From: an uncultured Azohydromonas sp.
Lineage (GTDB): Bacteria > Pseudomonadota > Gammaproteobacteria > Burkholderiales > Burkholderiaceae_C
Length of the DNA: 42,303 nt
Direction: 5' to 3'
NCBI RefSeq assembly: GCF_937926365.1
Contig: NZ_CALAOH010000148.1
Location: forward strand, 1 to 42,303
The notes beneath the pieces are model-generated. The model had not been told where the DNA came from. It did no database searches and was given only the letters and a program-made list of their open reading frames with translations. The position numbers and the translations under genes were made by a program. Shown piece after piece: positions 1-8,933 of this stretch; positions within the stretch are counted from its first letter, which is position 1, and each line of letters starts with the position of its first letter.

Positions 1-393
1 CAGCGGCGCGGCCACGGCGCCGCGGCCACCCGCGGCGGCGCCGGGCAAGGCGCCCGCGCCCGTGCCCAGGCCCACGCCCAGGCCGCGTTCGAGTTGCCTC
101 AGCAACGCGCCGCTGAGGCCGCCGGGCAGGCCGCTCATCTGGGTCGCGAGTTGCTGGTCCAGCAGCTCGGTGCCGAGCTTGGTGCCCTCGTTGTCGAGCA
201 GCCCGCTGGCCTGCGTGGCCTGGCGCATGCTCTTGAGCATCTCCTGCATGAACAGGGCCTCGAACTGCCGCGCCACCTCCCTGGCGGCGCCCCGGGGGTC
301 GCTTGCGGCGCGGTTGCGCAGCGAGTCCAGCGAGCTCGCATCGGCGGCCAGGCCGGCCGGAGCGGCCTCGTAGGAGCGCGGCAGGGCCGTCAT
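1..393 (-). CDS. flgJ: Flagellar rod-capping protein FlgJ (N-terminal part, cut by window edge)
   Basis: The reverse strand reads from an ATG at 393 to the window edge without a stop (131 codons). Residues about 40-90 carry the conserved FlgJ rod-cap region, including FEALFMQEMLKSMR followed by a segment with DNEGTKLGTELLDQQLA. FlgJ caps the growing rod in the periplasm; in many proteobacteria a C-terminal glucosaminidase domain cuts peptidoglycan to let the rod through. That half would lie left of base 1, so I cannot tell whether it is present. The last visible part is Gly/Ala-rich linker. It is the last visible gene of the flgBCDEFGHIJ operon, 61 bp downstream of flgI. Identification is firm from sequence and position. 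Confidence 0.93.
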   Translation of the reverse strand, partial: MTALPRSYEAAPAGLAADASSLDSLRNRAASDPRGAAREVARQFEALFMQEMLKSMRQATQASGLLDNEGTKLGTELLDQQLATQMSGLPGGLSGALLRQLERGLGVGLGTGAGALPGAAAGGRGAVAAPL

Positions 394-454
394 GCCGTCC
401 TCCCGGGCTGCGGGGAGCGGGGGCGGCCGGCGCGGCGTGCTTGCGGGGTTCGCA

Positions 455-1606
455 TCAGATCACCTCCAGCTCGGCATTGAGCGCGCCGGCGCTCTTCATC
501 GCCTGCAGGATCGCCAGCAGGTCCTGCGGGGTGGCGCCGAGCAGGTTCAGCGCCTTGACCACGTCGGCGAGCTGGGTGCCCGCGGGCATCTGCACCAGGT
601 TGCCGCCCTGCTGCGTGATGGCGATGTCGGACTTCGGCGTCACCACCGTCTGGCCCTGGCTGAACGGATTGGGCTGGCTGACCTGCGGCGTGGTGTTGAT
701 GGTCACCGACAGGCTGCCGTGCGCCACCGCGCAGGCCCCCAGCGTCACCGCCTCGTTCATCACCACCGAGCCGGTGCGCGCGTTGAGCACCACCTTGGCC
801 GCCGGGCGCGCCAGCTCCAGCGGCAGGTTCTCGATGTCGGCCAGGAAGGCCACGCGCTCGTCGGCCCCCACGGGCATGCGCACGCGCACCACGCGGCCGT
901 CCAGCGCCATCGCCGTGCCCGCGCCCTTGGCGCGGTTGATGGTCTGGGCCACCTGGCGCGCGGTGTCGAAGTCCGCGGCGTTGAGGCCCAGGCTCAGCAC
1001 CTCGCCCTGCTGCAGCGGCGTGGCCACCTCGCGTTCGACCGTGGCGCCCTCGGGAATGCGCCCGGCGCTGAGGTGGTTGATCTGCACCTTGGAGCCGTTG
1101 GCCGAGGCGCCGGCGCCGCCCACCACCAGGTTGCCCTGCGCCAGGGCGTAGATCTGGCCATCGGCGCCCTTGAGCGGCGTGGCCACCAGCGTGCCGCCGC
1201 GCAGGCTCTTGGCGTTGCCCATCGAGGAGACGTTGACGTCGATGGCCTGCCCCGGCACCGCGAAGGGCGGCAGCACCGCCGTGACCATCACCGCCGCCAC
1301 GTTGCGCAGCTGCATGGTGGTGCCCGGGGGCACCGTCACGCCCATCTGCTGCAGCATCGCGTTGAGGCTCTGCGTGGTGAAGGGCGCCTGCGTGGTCTGG
1401 TCGCCGGTGCCGTCCAGGCCCACCACCAGGCCGTAGCCCGTGAGCTGGTTGTTGCGCACGCCCTGCACGGCGGCGACTTCCTTGATGCGCACCGCGTGCG
1501 CCGGCGCGGGCAGCGCCAGCACCAGCGCGCCCAGCAGGGCCCCCAGCGACAGCAGCCGCGGCAACAGCCGCCGCGGCTCGAAGGGGGACAGCGCCATCTC
1601 GTTCAT
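455..1606 (-). CDS. flgI: Flagellar P-ring protein FlgI
   Basis: 383 aa, full length for the family. FlgI forms the periplasmic P ring around the distal rod in the peptidoglycan layer and is exported by Sec. Residues 1-38 form a long signal peptide (basic Arg stretch, Leu/Ala core, PAPAHA cleavage site), and the mature protein starts with VRIKEVAAVQGVRNNQLTGYG, the family signature (here quoted only in part: IKEVAAVQGVR, GYGLVVGLDGTGDQ). Conserved TTQSLNAMLQQMGV and the C-terminal LLAILQAMKSAGALNAELEVI-type end are also present. The ATG at 1606 lies 14 bp after the flgH stop; a start at the fourth codon is also possible. Between flgH and flgJ in the usual order. Confidence 0.96.
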   Translation of the reverse strand: MNEMALSPFEPRRLLPRLLSLGALLGALVLALPAPAHAVRIKEVAAVQGVRNNQLTGYGLVVGLDGTGDQTTQAPFTTQSLNAMLQQMGVTVPPGTTMQLRNVAAVMVTAVLPPFAVPGQAIDVNVSSMGNAKSLRGGTLVATPLKGADGQIYALAQGNLVVGGAGASANGSKVQINHLSAGRIPEGATVEREVATPLQQGEVLSLGLNAADFDTARQVAQTINRAKGAGTAMALDGRVVRVRMPVGADERVAFLADIENLPLELARPAAKVVLNARTGSVVMNEAVTLGACAVAHGSLSVTINTTPQVSQPNPFSQGQTVVTPKSDIAITQQGGNLVQMPAGTQLADVVKALNLLGATPQDLLAILQAMKSAGALNAELEVI

Positions 1607-1620
1607 GTCTTGCTCGGAAA

Positions 1621-2322
<702 letters not shown>

Positions 2323-2347
2323 GGCACGGATGCGTTGCTGCGTTGCC

Positions 2348-3130
2348 TCAGAGCTGCGAGAGCTTCTGCAGCATCTGGTCGGAGGTGCTGACGGCCTTGG
2401 AGTTGAGCTCGTAGGCACGCTGGGTCTGGATCATCGACACCAGCTCCTCCACCACGCTGACGTTGGAGGTCTCGACGAAGCCCTGCGCCAGGGCGCCAAG
2501 CCCATCGGCTTCCGGGTTGCCGGTGGTGGGCGTGCCCGAGGAGGCCGTCTCGACGAACAGGTTCTGCCCGCGCGGCTCCAGCCCGGCGGGATTGATGAAC
2601 TGCGCCAGCTGCAGCTGGCCCACGCGCGTGGGCGTGGCCTGGCCGGGCATCTGCACCGAGACCACGCCGTCGCCACCCACCGTCACGCTCAACGCGGTGG
2701 CCGGCACGGTGATGCCGGGCTGCACGGCGTAGCCCGCGTTGGTGACGAGCTGGCCGTTGGCGTCGAGCTGGAAGGCGCCGTCGCGGGTGTAGGCGGTGGT
2801 GCCGTCGGGCATCTGGATCTGGAAGAAGCCCTGCCCCTTGACGGCCAGGTCCAGGTGGTTGCCCGTCTGCTGCAGGTTGCCCTGCGTGAAGTTGCGCGAG
2901 GTGGCCACCGGGCGCACGCCCAGGCCGAGCTGCAGCCCCGTGGGCAGTTGCGTCTGCTCGGAGCTGGCGGCGCCGCTCTGGCGCAGGTTCTGGTACATCA
3001 GGTCCTCGAACACGGCGTGCGTGCGCTTGTAGCCGTTGGTCGAGACGTTGGCCAGGTTGTGGGTGATGGTGTCCAGCCTGGTCTGCTGGGCTTCCATGCC
3101 GGTCTTGGCGATCCACAGCGAACGGATCAT
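2348..3130 (-). CDS. flgG: Flagellar distal rod protein FlgG
   Basis: 260 aa, exactly the usual FlgG length. FlgG forms the distal rod of the flagellar basal body and is exported by the flagellar type III system. The N-terminus MIRSLWIAKTGMEAQQ with ITHNLANVSTNGYKR is the rod-protein signature that forms the D0 coiled coil, and the C-terminus LVSMIQTQRAYELNSKAVS pairs with it. The internal GQGFFQIQMPDG and YTRDGAF motifs are shared by FlgE/F/G. It starts after a 324-bp intergenic region from flgF, unusually long inside this operon, which holds repeat sequences; flgH follows 25 bp downstream. Confidence 0.97.
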   Translation of the reverse strand: MIRSLWIAKTGMEAQQTRLDTITHNLANVSTNGYKRTHAVFEDLMYQNLRQSGAASSEQTQLPTGLQLGLGVRPVATSRNFTQGNLQQTGNHLDLAVKGQGFFQIQMPDGTTAYTRDGAFQLDANGQLVTNAGYAVQPGITVPATALSVTVGGDGVVSVQMPGQATPTRVGQLQLAQFINPAGLEPRGQNLFVETASSGTPTTGNPEADGLGALAQGFVETSNVSVVEELVSMIQTQRAYELNSKAVSTSDQMLQKLSQL

Positions 3131-3454
3131 GGGGCGCTTCTCCTCGATGCTGCGGGCGATCTTCGCGCGCCTCCGGCCCGGGGCAGCGTGCGAATAACAA
3201 GGTGTTTGTCGCCCAGTTATCGGCCGCGCCTGGCGGAGCTTGAGCCGCAGGGGCGCACGGCCTTATTCGGTGTCACTTGTCAATGAAGTGATCCGTTCGT
3301 ACTGAGGTATCGAAGTACGAATCCGACAGGCTGCGACGGCGGCCTCCCGGCAGGGGCCGTTCATCCTTCGACGCGCCAAAGGCGCGCCCTGTGCTGAGGT
3401 ATCGAAGCATCAGGACGAACGCAATACCGGGTTCGGGAACCTTGGAAACCTTTG
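3131..3454. repeat. Intergenic region with two TTCG..CTGAGGTATCGAAG..CGAA repeat copies
   Basis: No gene is visible in this 324-bp gap between flgF and flgG. It contains one compact imperfect inverted repeat at 3293-3321 (CCGTTCGTACTGAGG ... TCGAAGTACGAA) and a longer one at 3358-3421, whose outer arms are CCGTTCATCC and GGACGAACG and which carries the same CTGAGGTATCGAAG core. A small GCGCC-AAA-GGCGC hairpin sits at about 3373-3385. The arms match elements at 7068-7132 and 17368-17408, so this is a dispersed palindromic repeat family. It may form RNA hairpins between flgF and flgG and affect mRNA stability; that effect is inference. Confidence 0.7.
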
Positions 3455-4186
3455 TCAGCCCGCGCTGTTGGACAGCAGCTTCTGCGCGCCCTGCTCCTGG
3501 CGCTCGGCGGTCTGGATGAGCTTCATCTGCTGCTCGAACTGCCGCGCCGCGGAGATCATCGCCACCATCGTCTCGATGGGGCTGACGTTGCTGCCTTCGA
3601 GCGCGCCGTCGCGCAGCCGCGCGCCGGGGTCGGCCGGCAGCTCGCCCTCGGCGCCGCGGAACAGCCCGTCGCTGCCGCGTTGCAGCGGCGCGTCGGGCGT
3701 GACCAGCTTGAGGCGGCCGAGCTGCGTGGGGCGGCCCTCGGGCCCGGTGGCGCTGAGCGTGCCGTCGGCGGCGATGCTCACGCTGCTGTTGGGCGGCACG
3801 TCGATGGGGCCGCCGTCACCCAGCACGGGCAGGCCCGAGCGCGTGACGAGCTGGCCCTGCGCGTCCACCTCCAGCGAGCCCGCGCGCGTGTAGGCCTCGG
3901 TGCCGTCCAGCGCCTGCACCGCCAGCCAGGCGCCGCCTTCCATCGCCACGTCCAGGTTGCGCCCGGTGGTCTGGATCGGGCCGGGGTCGGGGTTGTAGCC
4001 CACGGTGGTCTCCAGCGCCGGCACGCGGGTGCTGGCGCCGTCGCCGCGCACCGGCACGGCGCGGAACGCCGCCATCTCGGCGCGGAAGCCGCCGGTGGAG
4101 ACGTTGGCCAGGTTGTTGGAGAGCACCTCCTGGCGCTGCAGCGCCGCCTTGGCCCCGGTCATCGAGAGATAGATCATGCGGTCCAC
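3455..4186 (-). CDS. flgF: Flagellar proximal rod protein FlgF
   Basis: 243 aa, normal FlgF length. FlgF is a proximal-rod subunit exported through the flagellar type III channel. It begins MDRMIYLSMTGAKAALQRQ, followed by VLSNNLANVSTGGFRAEM, the rod/hook N-terminal motif; the C-terminal amphipathic helix includes NVSPIETMVAMISAARQFE. The AYTRAGSLEVDAQGQLVTR core is typical of FlgF. The start at 4186 is 43 bp after the flgE stop. Downstream lies the repeat-rich gap before flgG. Confidence 0.96.
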   Translation of the reverse strand: MDRMIYLSMTGAKAALQRQEVLSNNLANVSTGGFRAEMAAFRAVPVRGDGASTRVPALETTVGYNPDPGPIQTTGRNLDVAMEGGAWLAVQALDGTEAYTRAGSLEVDAQGQLVTRSGLPVLGDGGPIDVPPNSSVSIAADGTLSATGPEGRPTQLGRLKLVTPDAPLQRGSDGLFRGAEGELPADPGARLRDGALEGSNVSPIETMVAMISAARQFEQQMKLIQTAERQEQGAQKLLSNSAG

Positions 4187-4229
4187 GGCGGCGCTTCCTT
4201 CTCTGGTGGCGTGTCAGTCGCGCTGGGCG

Positions 4230-5933
4230 TCAGCGCAGGTTGATCAGGGTCTGCATGACCTGGTCCTGCGTCTTGATCGTCTGCGCGTTGGCCTGGTAGG
4301 AGCGCTGCGCCGTGATCATGTTGACCAGCTCGCTGGCGATGTCCACGTTGGACTCCTCCAGCGCCTCGGACTGGATCTTGCCCACCACGCCGCTGCCCGG
4401 CGTGCCGCGCACGGGCTCGCCCGAGGTCGGCGTGCCCGCCCACAGGTTGCCCGACAGCGGCTGCAGCCCCTGCGGGTTGACGAACTTGGCCAGCTCCACC
4501 TGCCCGGCCGTGAAGGTCTTGCCGTTGCTGTACAGCGCCAGCACCGTGCCATCCTCCTGGACGTTGATGCTGCTGACGTTGCCCGGGGCGTAGCCGTCCT
4601 GGTAGGGCTTGCTCACCGCGGTGGTCAGGCTGCGCTGAGTGGCCTTGGACAGGTCGAACTGGACCGCGAGCGGCAGGGTCTTGAGGCCCTTGCCATCGTC
4701 CGTGCCAGGGATCGCGAGTTGGAAAACCGAGGGCGAATCGCTGATGGGCTTGGCGCCGTTCCCCTCGAAGGCCAGCTCCAGTCGCAGATTCTTGTTGTCC
4801 GCGTCCTGCAGCAGTTGGCCGTTGGCGCTGACGAAGACATTCCAACTCGTTTGGTTAGTCTCCGGGTCGGTGGCACCCTTCTGGAAGTAATAGTTGAGCG
4901 TCACTTCCTGGCCCAGCGCATCGTAGGCTGTCTGCGAGGTGGCGTAGTTGTAGGTGGCGGTGTCGGCTGGATCAAAGGCCATGGCCGAGTGGGTCAACTT
5001 GAGAATATCCGTCGCGTCCTGCAGCGTATCGGTTGCCTTCGCGATATTCGCCGCCAGATCCGGGATCGCGTTCATGGTTTCCTCCGCCTTCTCTTGGGCA
5101 TCTTCAAGGCTCTTCATGTTGCTGATGGCCTTGGCGGCGTCGGCAAAGCCTTTGGCGGCCAGGGCGGCGGTAGCCTTGTCGTCAGCAAGCTTGGCCGATT
5201 TGTAGGCGGCCGAAGTCGGATCCAATCCGTCAAGAGCATCAAACGCATCTTGCTTGGCTTGAACCAGGTCAGGGTCCGCCTGCTTAGCGAGGTCGATTTT
5301 TTCCTTCGCGTCATCCACGGCCTTCTTGGCCGCGACAGCCGCTGTCTTCGGAGCCTCGACTTTTACCTTGTCCTGGTAGGCTGCATCCGCGGCTTTCTGC
5401 GCGTCCGCCAGCGCCGTGCTCTTCAGCGTGGAACGCGAGTCCAGGTTCATTTCCAGCTTGATCTCGCTGGTGGCGCGGGGCGCAACGCTGGCGGTAGGCA
5501 CGCGCAGCCCCTGCAGGGTGCCGGACATGATCTGGCCGGTGGCGTTGACGCCGTAGCCCATCAGGCGCAGCCCGTCGTTGTTGACGATCTCACCCGCGTT
5601 GTTGACCTTGAACTGGCCGTTGCGGGTGTACATCGTCGGGTTGATGCCGTCGCTGACCTGGAAGAAGCCCTCGCCGCTGATGGCCAGGTCGGTCGATCGC
5701 CCGGTGTCGGTGATGTTGCCCTGCGTGAACTGCTGCGACACGGTGTCGACGCGCACGCCCGCGCCCGCCTGCACCGCCCCGCCCTGGCCCAGGGCCGCCG
5801 TGTACACGTGCGAGAACTCGGCGCGCGAGGTCTTGGCGCCGAAGGTGTTGGCGTTGGCGATGTTGTTGCCGATGACTTCCAGGTTCTTGCTGGAGGCGTT
5901 GAGGCCGGAGAGGCCTTGCGGGAAGCTGCTCAT
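4230..5933 (-). CDS. flgE: Flagellar hook protein FlgE, enlarged by a helical insertion
   Basis: 567 aa, about 160 longer than the Salmonella hook protein. FlgE polymerises into the hook, the flexible joint between rod and filament. Residues 1-165 are standard (SFPQGLSGLNASSKNLEVIG, NNIANANTFGAK, GEGFFQVSDG, YTRNGQF) and residues about 319-567 continue normally (AFDPADTATYNYATSQTAYD, LAKFVNPQGLQPLSGNLW, LVNMITAQRSYQANAQTIKT). Between them, about residues 168-318, is an Ala/Lys/Asp-rich segment predicted by eye to be helical, with none of the usual hook motifs and a visibly lower GC content than the rest. The reading frame is intact through it. The insertion lies where the D1/D2 surface domains are connected, so it probably projects from the hook surface. 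Gene identity is certain; the role of the insertion is unknown. Confidence 0.97.
   Translation of the reverse strand: MSSFPQGLSGLNASSKNLEVIGNNIANANTFGAKTSRAEFSHVYTAALGQGGAVQAGAGVRVDTVSQQFTQGNITDTGRSTDLAISGEGFFQVSDGINPTMYTRNGQFKVNNAGEIVNNDGLRLMGYGVNATGQIMSGTLQGLRVPTASVAPRATSEIKLEMNLDSRSTLKSTALADAQKAADAAYQDKVKVEAPKTAAVAAKKAVDDAKEKIDLAKQADPDLVQAKQDAFDALDGLDPTSAAYKSAKLADDKATAALAAKGFADAAKAISNMKSLEDAQEKAEETMNAIPDLAANIAKATDTLQDATDILKLTHSAMAFDPADTATYNYATSQTAYDALGQEVTLNYYFQKGATDPETNQTSWNVFVSANGQLLQDADNKNLRLELAFEGNGAKPISDSPSVFQLAIPGTDDGKGLKTLPLAVQFDLSKATQRSLTTAVSKPYQDGYAPGNVSSINVQEDGTVLALYSNGKTFTAGQVELAKFVNPQGLQPLSGNLWAGTPTSGEPVRGTPGSGVVGKIQSEALEESNVDIASELVNMITAQRSYQANAQTIKTQDQVMQTLINLR
4980..5432 (-). 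other. Helical insertion inside FlgE (about residues 168-318)
   Basis: Between LDSRS and FDPADTATYNY, which are close together in ordinary FlgE proteins, lie about 150 residues dominated by Ala, Lys, Asp, Glu and Gln, with runs such as DAQKAADAAYQDKVK, AAKKAVDDAKEKIDLAK and SLEDAQEKAEETMNAI. This composition suggests long amphipathic helices or a coiled coil. DNA here has many more A/T-rich codons than flanking flgE. Boundaries are approximate and judged from motif continuity, not from an alignment. Confidence 0.7.
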
Positions 5934-5949
5934 GGCGAGTCCTTGTTCT

Positions 5950-6612
5950 TCAGTTGAAGGCCTTGACGGCGTCGTAGTTCACGGTGCCGCTGCGGCTGAG
6001 TTGCAGCTGCAGCGACTGTCCACTGGTGCTGACCGCCTCGACGAGGTCACTCATCAGCGCGGTGGTGGTGAGCTTGGTCGCACCGCTGGTGGCGGCGATG
6101 CGGAAAGTGCTGCCCGCGGCCTTGTCCGCCGGCTGCGTCCATTCGAAGGCGTGGCGGCCCGTGGTCTGCGCGCCCAGCTGCACCGTGTCCACCACGTGCC
6201 CGGCGCCGTCGAGGATCTCCACCTGCACCTGGTCGGCCGCGTTGGCAAGCTCGAAGCCGCCTTGCAGCCGGGTGCCCTCGGCGTCGGCGGCGGTGAGGCG
6301 GTTGCCCTCCACCACCACGCCGCGCCCCACCAGGCTCGCGCCCTGCAGCGTCTGCATCTGCATGAACTGCGTGCTCAGCGCGGCGATGGACGCATTGACC
6401 TTCTCCAGGCCCGAGACGGTGTTGATCTGCGCCATCTGGCTGGTGATCTGCGCGTTGTCCATCGGGTTGAGCGGGTCCTGGTTCTGCATCTGCGCCACCA
6501 GCAGCGTGAGGAAGCGGTCCTGGCTGCCGGCCTCGCCGCTCTTCTTGGATGAACTGCTGGCGGTGCTGCTGGACAGCGCCGCGAAGGGATTGGTGGAGTC
6601 GATGGTGCTCAT
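5950..6612 (-). CDS. flgD: Hook-capping scaffold protein FlgD
   Basis: 220 aa, typical length. FlgD caps the growing hook and is needed for FlgE assembly; it is then replaced by the junction proteins. The N-terminal signature QDRFLTLLVAQMQNQDPLNP and the following MDNAQITSQMAQINTVSGLE are diagnostic. The C-terminal half holds the tudor/FnIII-like part (GGFELANAADQVQVEILD, GRHAFEWTQPADKAAG). It lies 16 bp upstream of flgE and 21 bp downstream of flgC in the same direction, so translation and transcription are probably linked. Confidence 0.96.
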   Translation of the reverse strand: MSTIDSTNPFAALSSSTASSSSKKSGEAGSQDRFLTLLVAQMQNQDPLNPMDNAQITSQMAQINTVSGLEKVNASIAALSTQFMQMQTLQGASLVGRGVVVEGNRLTAADAEGTRLQGGFELANAADQVQVEILDGAGHVVDTVQLGAQTTGRHAFEWTQPADKAAGSTFRIAATSGATKLTTTALMSDLVEAVSTSGQSLQLQLSRSGTVNYDAVKAFN

Positions 6613-6633
6613 GCGATGGGACGGGGGGGTTGG

Positions 6634-7041
6634 TCAGGACTGGCCCATCTGCAGCGTCTTGAGCAGCAGGCTCTTGGCGGTGTTCATGACCTCGACGTTG
6701 TTCTGGTAGGAGCGCGAGGCCGAGATCATGTTGACCATCTCCTCCACCGGATTGACGTTGCTGAAGGTCACGTAGCCCTCGGCGTCGGCCGCCGGGTGCT
6801 TGGGGTCGAAGGCGCGGCGCCCGGGCGTGTCGTTCTCGTTGATGGCGCTCACGCGCACGCCGGCGTGGCCCTGGGCGCCCATGAGCTCGGTCTGGAACAC
6901 CACCTGGCGCGCCTTGTAGGCCTGCCCGTCGGGGCCGGCCACGGTGTCGGCGTTGGCCAGGTTGGAAGACACCACGTTCAGCCGCTGGCTCTGCGCGCTC
7001 ACGGCGCTGGCGGCCACGTTCAAGATGTTCAGAAGGCTCAT
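6634..7041 (-). CDS. flgC: Flagellar proximal rod protein FlgC
   Basis: 135 aa from the ATG at 7041, the usual FlgC length. FlgC is a proximal rod subunit. Motifs: N-terminal LLNILNVAASAVSAQSQRLN and SSNLANADTV; C-terminal YVTFSNVNPVEEMVNMISAS followed by RSYQNNVEVMNTAKSLLLKT, both rod-protein signatures. The frame is open far upstream through flgB and beyond, which reflects GC-rich sequence rather than a longer protein. It follows flgB after a 116-bp gap that contains an inverted repeat. Confidence 0.96.
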   Translation of the reverse strand: MSLLNILNVAASAVSAQSQRLNVVSSNLANADTVAGPDGQAYKARQVVFQTELMGAQGHAGVRVSAINENDTPGRRAFDPKHPAADAEGYVTFSNVNPVEEMVNMISASRSYQNNVEVMNTAKSLLLKTLQMGQS

Positions 7042-7067
7042 GCGGCGTTCCTTGCGTATTTCTCTTC

Positions 7068-7132
7068 GGTTCGCCCTGAGCTTGTCGAAGGGCTTGCAGG
7101 CGCCAGGGCTTCGACGGGCTCCGCCCGAACGC
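7068..7132. repeat. Dispersed inverted repeat between flgB and flgC
   Basis: The left arm GGTTCGCCCTGAGCTTGTCG and the right arm (read on the reverse strand) CGTTCGGGCGGAGCCCGTCG are near-copies in inverted orientation, separated by a short GC-rich loop. The arms match the well-known dispersed motif with TTCG...CTGAGCTTGTCGAA found in many proteobacterial genomes, and resemble the elements at 3293-3421 and 17368-17408. Located in the flgB-flgC gap, where it would fold as a stem in the operon mRNA. Confidence 0.75.
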
Positions 7133-7157
7133 AGACCGGCTGAGGGCGCAACTTCAT

Positions 7158-7598
7158 TCACTGGCCCTTGATGGCATCGAGCATGGTGCGCACGCTGCCG
7201 TTGATGAAGCGCAGCGTCGCCTCGTACTTGACGCTGTTGTCGGCAAAGGCCGCGCGCTCGCGGTCCATGTCCACGGAGTTGCCGTCCAGGTTGGTCTGCG
7301 CGGGCTGCGCGTAGGCCAGCTGCGCGGTGCCCACCGTGCGGTCCAGGCTGGCGGGTGCGGCGCTGAGGTGGCCCGCGGCCGTGGTGGCCAGCCGTGCGAC
7401 GCCGCCCATGGACGTGACCGTGAGGTCGCCGCCCTGGCCGGTGGCCTCGCGCAGCGCCTGCGCGAAGCTGATGTCGCGCGCCTGGTAGCCCGGGGTGTCG
7501 GCGTTGGCGATGTTGCTGGCCAGCACGCGCTGCCGCTCCGAGCGCAGCGTCAAGGCCTCGGACTGGAAGTTCAGGGTTGAGGTGAGGCGGTTGAGCAT
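7158..7598 (-). CDS. flgB: Flagellar proximal rod protein FlgB
   Basis: 146 aa from the ATG at 7598. FlgB is the first rod protein of the operon. The motifs LASNIANADTPGYQARDISF (the strongest FlgB signature) and the C-terminal helix with NSVDMDRERAAFADNSVKYE and INGSVRTMLDAIKGQ are all present. It is the first gene of flgBCDEFGHIJ and diverges from flgA; the 118-bp space between the two starts must hold both promoters. I see no good FliA site there, which fits control of this operon by FlhDC with the vegetative sigma factor (family knowledge). Confidence 0.96.
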   Translation of the reverse strand: MLNRLTSTLNFQSEALTLRSERQRVLASNIANADTPGYQARDISFAQALREATGQGGDLTVTSMGGVARLATTAAGHLSAAPASLDRTVGTAQLAYAQPAQTNLDGNSVDMDRERAAFADNSVKYEATLRFINGSVRTMLDAIKGQ

Positions 7599-7716
7599 GG
7601 CAGCGCGGGTTTTCCGATGGCTGGCATTGTGGGCAGCCCCGCGCGCGCCGCCCGTGAAATAAGCGGCATGAACCGGGCGCAATTCCGGCGCATGCCCCGC
7701 GCCGGCGCGTCCTACA

Positions 7717-8457
7717 GTGCCCCTCGTGAAATGGCTTGCCCTCAACCACCTGCTGGCCCTGGGCCTGGCGTCCGCGGCGTGTGCCGCGTGGGCGCAGTCC
7801 AGCGCGCCGGCCGCCACGGCGCCGCTCGATCCGGCGCTGCTGGCGCGGGTGCGCGAGATGGCGCAGCAGGCGGCGCAGGCCGGCGTGGCCGAGTTGCCGG
7901 GGGCGCGCGTGCAGCTGGAGCTGGGCACGCTCGACGCGCGGCTGCGCCTGGCGCCCTGCGCGCAGGTGCAGCCCTACGTGCCGCCGAACCAGCGCATGTG
8001 GGGCCGCGCCCGCATCGGGCTGCGCTGCGCGCAGGGCGCGGCGTGGAACGTGTCGCTGCCCGTGACGGTGAAGGTGTTTGCGCCCGCACTGGTGCTCACG
8101 CAATCGCTGCCCGCGGGCACGGCGCTGGAAGCCGCGCACCTGGAGCTCAAGGACGTGGACGTGGCCTCGGACCGCAGCCCCGCGCTGATGCAACTGGAAC
8201 AGGCGCTCGGACGCCCCCTGGCGCGGGACATGAACGCCGGCGACACGCTCCACCGCGCCAGCCTGCGTAGTCGCCAGTGGTTCGCCGCCGGCGACACCGT
8301 GCGCCTGGTGGCGCAGGGCGCGGGCTACAGCGTCAGCGGCGAGGCCCAGGCGCTGGGCCCCGGCCTGGAAGGCCAGGCCGTGCGGCTGCGCACCGAGAGC
8401 GGCCGCATCGTCAGCGCGTTGCCCGTGGCGCCGCGCCAGGCGGAGATCACGCCATGA
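7717..8457 (+). CDS. flgA: Flagellar P-ring assembly chaperone FlgA
   Basis: About 246 aa from a GTG at 7717; a second in-frame GTG at 7726 would give a cleaner signal peptide (VKWLALNHLLALGLASAACA, cleavage near AWAQ), and no strong ribosome site decides between them. FlgA is a periplasmic chaperone that helps FlgI form the P ring. The C-terminal SAF-like domain is recognisable: LPAGTALEAAHLELKDVDVA, ALGRPLARDMNAGDTLHRAS, and AGDTVRLVAQGAGYSVSGEA with the final VRLRTESGRIVSA. Two Cys (in LAPCAQVQ and LRCAQG) may form a disulphide. Divergent from flgB and followed by flgMN. Confidence 0.94.
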   Translation: MPLVKWLALNHLLALGLASAACAAWAQSSAPAATAPLDPALLARVREMAQQAAQAGVAELPGARVQLELGTLDARLRLAPCAQVQPYVPPNQRMWGRARIGLRCAQGAAWNVSLPVTVKVFAPALVLTQSLPAGTALEAAHLELKDVDVASDRSPALMQLEQALGRPLARDMNAGDTLHRASLRSRQWFAAGDTVRLVAQGAGYSVSGEAQALGPGLEGQAVRLRTESGRIVSALPVAPRQAEITP

Positions 8458-8539
8458 GACGCGGGCCGCGCCACTGCGAAAGCCATGCATACGCACCGGC
8501 TGCCCGCAAGCGGGTCCCCCCGCCATCGGTAGTCCAACC

Positions 8540-8566
8540 TAAAGTTCTCCAGACCGTGACCGATAC
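8540..8566 (+). promoter_or_regulatory. FliA (sigma-28) promoter of flgMN
   Basis: TAAAGTTC, an 11-bp spacer and ACCGATAC match the enterobacterial FliA consensus TAAAGTTT-N11-GCCGATAA at 13 of 16 positions. It ends 48 bp before the flgM ATG. A late promoter for flgM is the expected arrangement: the anti-sigma factor is made under control of its own target. Confidence 0.85.
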
Positions 8567-8614
8567 CACGGACATATTGGTCGGGCCTGCTCAGTCCGCA
8601 CCCGGAGAACGCTC

Positions 8615-8908
8615 ATGAAAATCGGCCACCTTGACCTTCCGTCCGCGCGCATCACGGCAACAGGCGATCGCCCCGTCGCGCGCTCGTCGTCCAGCAGCCC
8701 GGCCAGCGCCGGCAGCAGCACGCAGGTGGCCCTGTCTTCCGCCGCCGCCTCGCTGCTCGGCGGCGAGGACGCCAGCTTCGACGCCGCGAAGGTCGAGCGC
8801 ATCGCGCAGGCCATCCGTGACGGCAGTTTTCGCATCAATGCCGGCGCCATCGCCGACAAGCTCCTAGACAACGCCCAGGAACTCCTGGCGCGTCCCCCTC
8901 GGCACTGA
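8615..8908 (+). CDS. flgM: Anti-sigma-28 factor FlgM
   Basis: 97 aa, family length. FlgM binds FliA and blocks late transcription until it is exported through the completed hook-basal body. The N-terminal half is Ser/Ala-rich and low complexity, as expected for the disordered export part. The C-terminal half has the FliA-binding region: FDAAKVERIAQAIRDGSFRI followed by NAGAIADKLLDNAQELL. Starts with MKIG at 8615 after the FliA promoter; the CCGGAGAACGCTC upstream contains GGAG as ribosome site. flgN follows 25 bp later. Confidence 0.95.
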   Translation: MKIGHLDLPSARITATGDRPVARSSSSSPASAGSSTQVALSSAAASLLGGEDASFDAAKVERIAQAIRDGSFRINAGAIADKLLDNAQELLARPPRH

Positions 8909-8933
8909 GATTCAACCCGCTGCAGACCACCTC

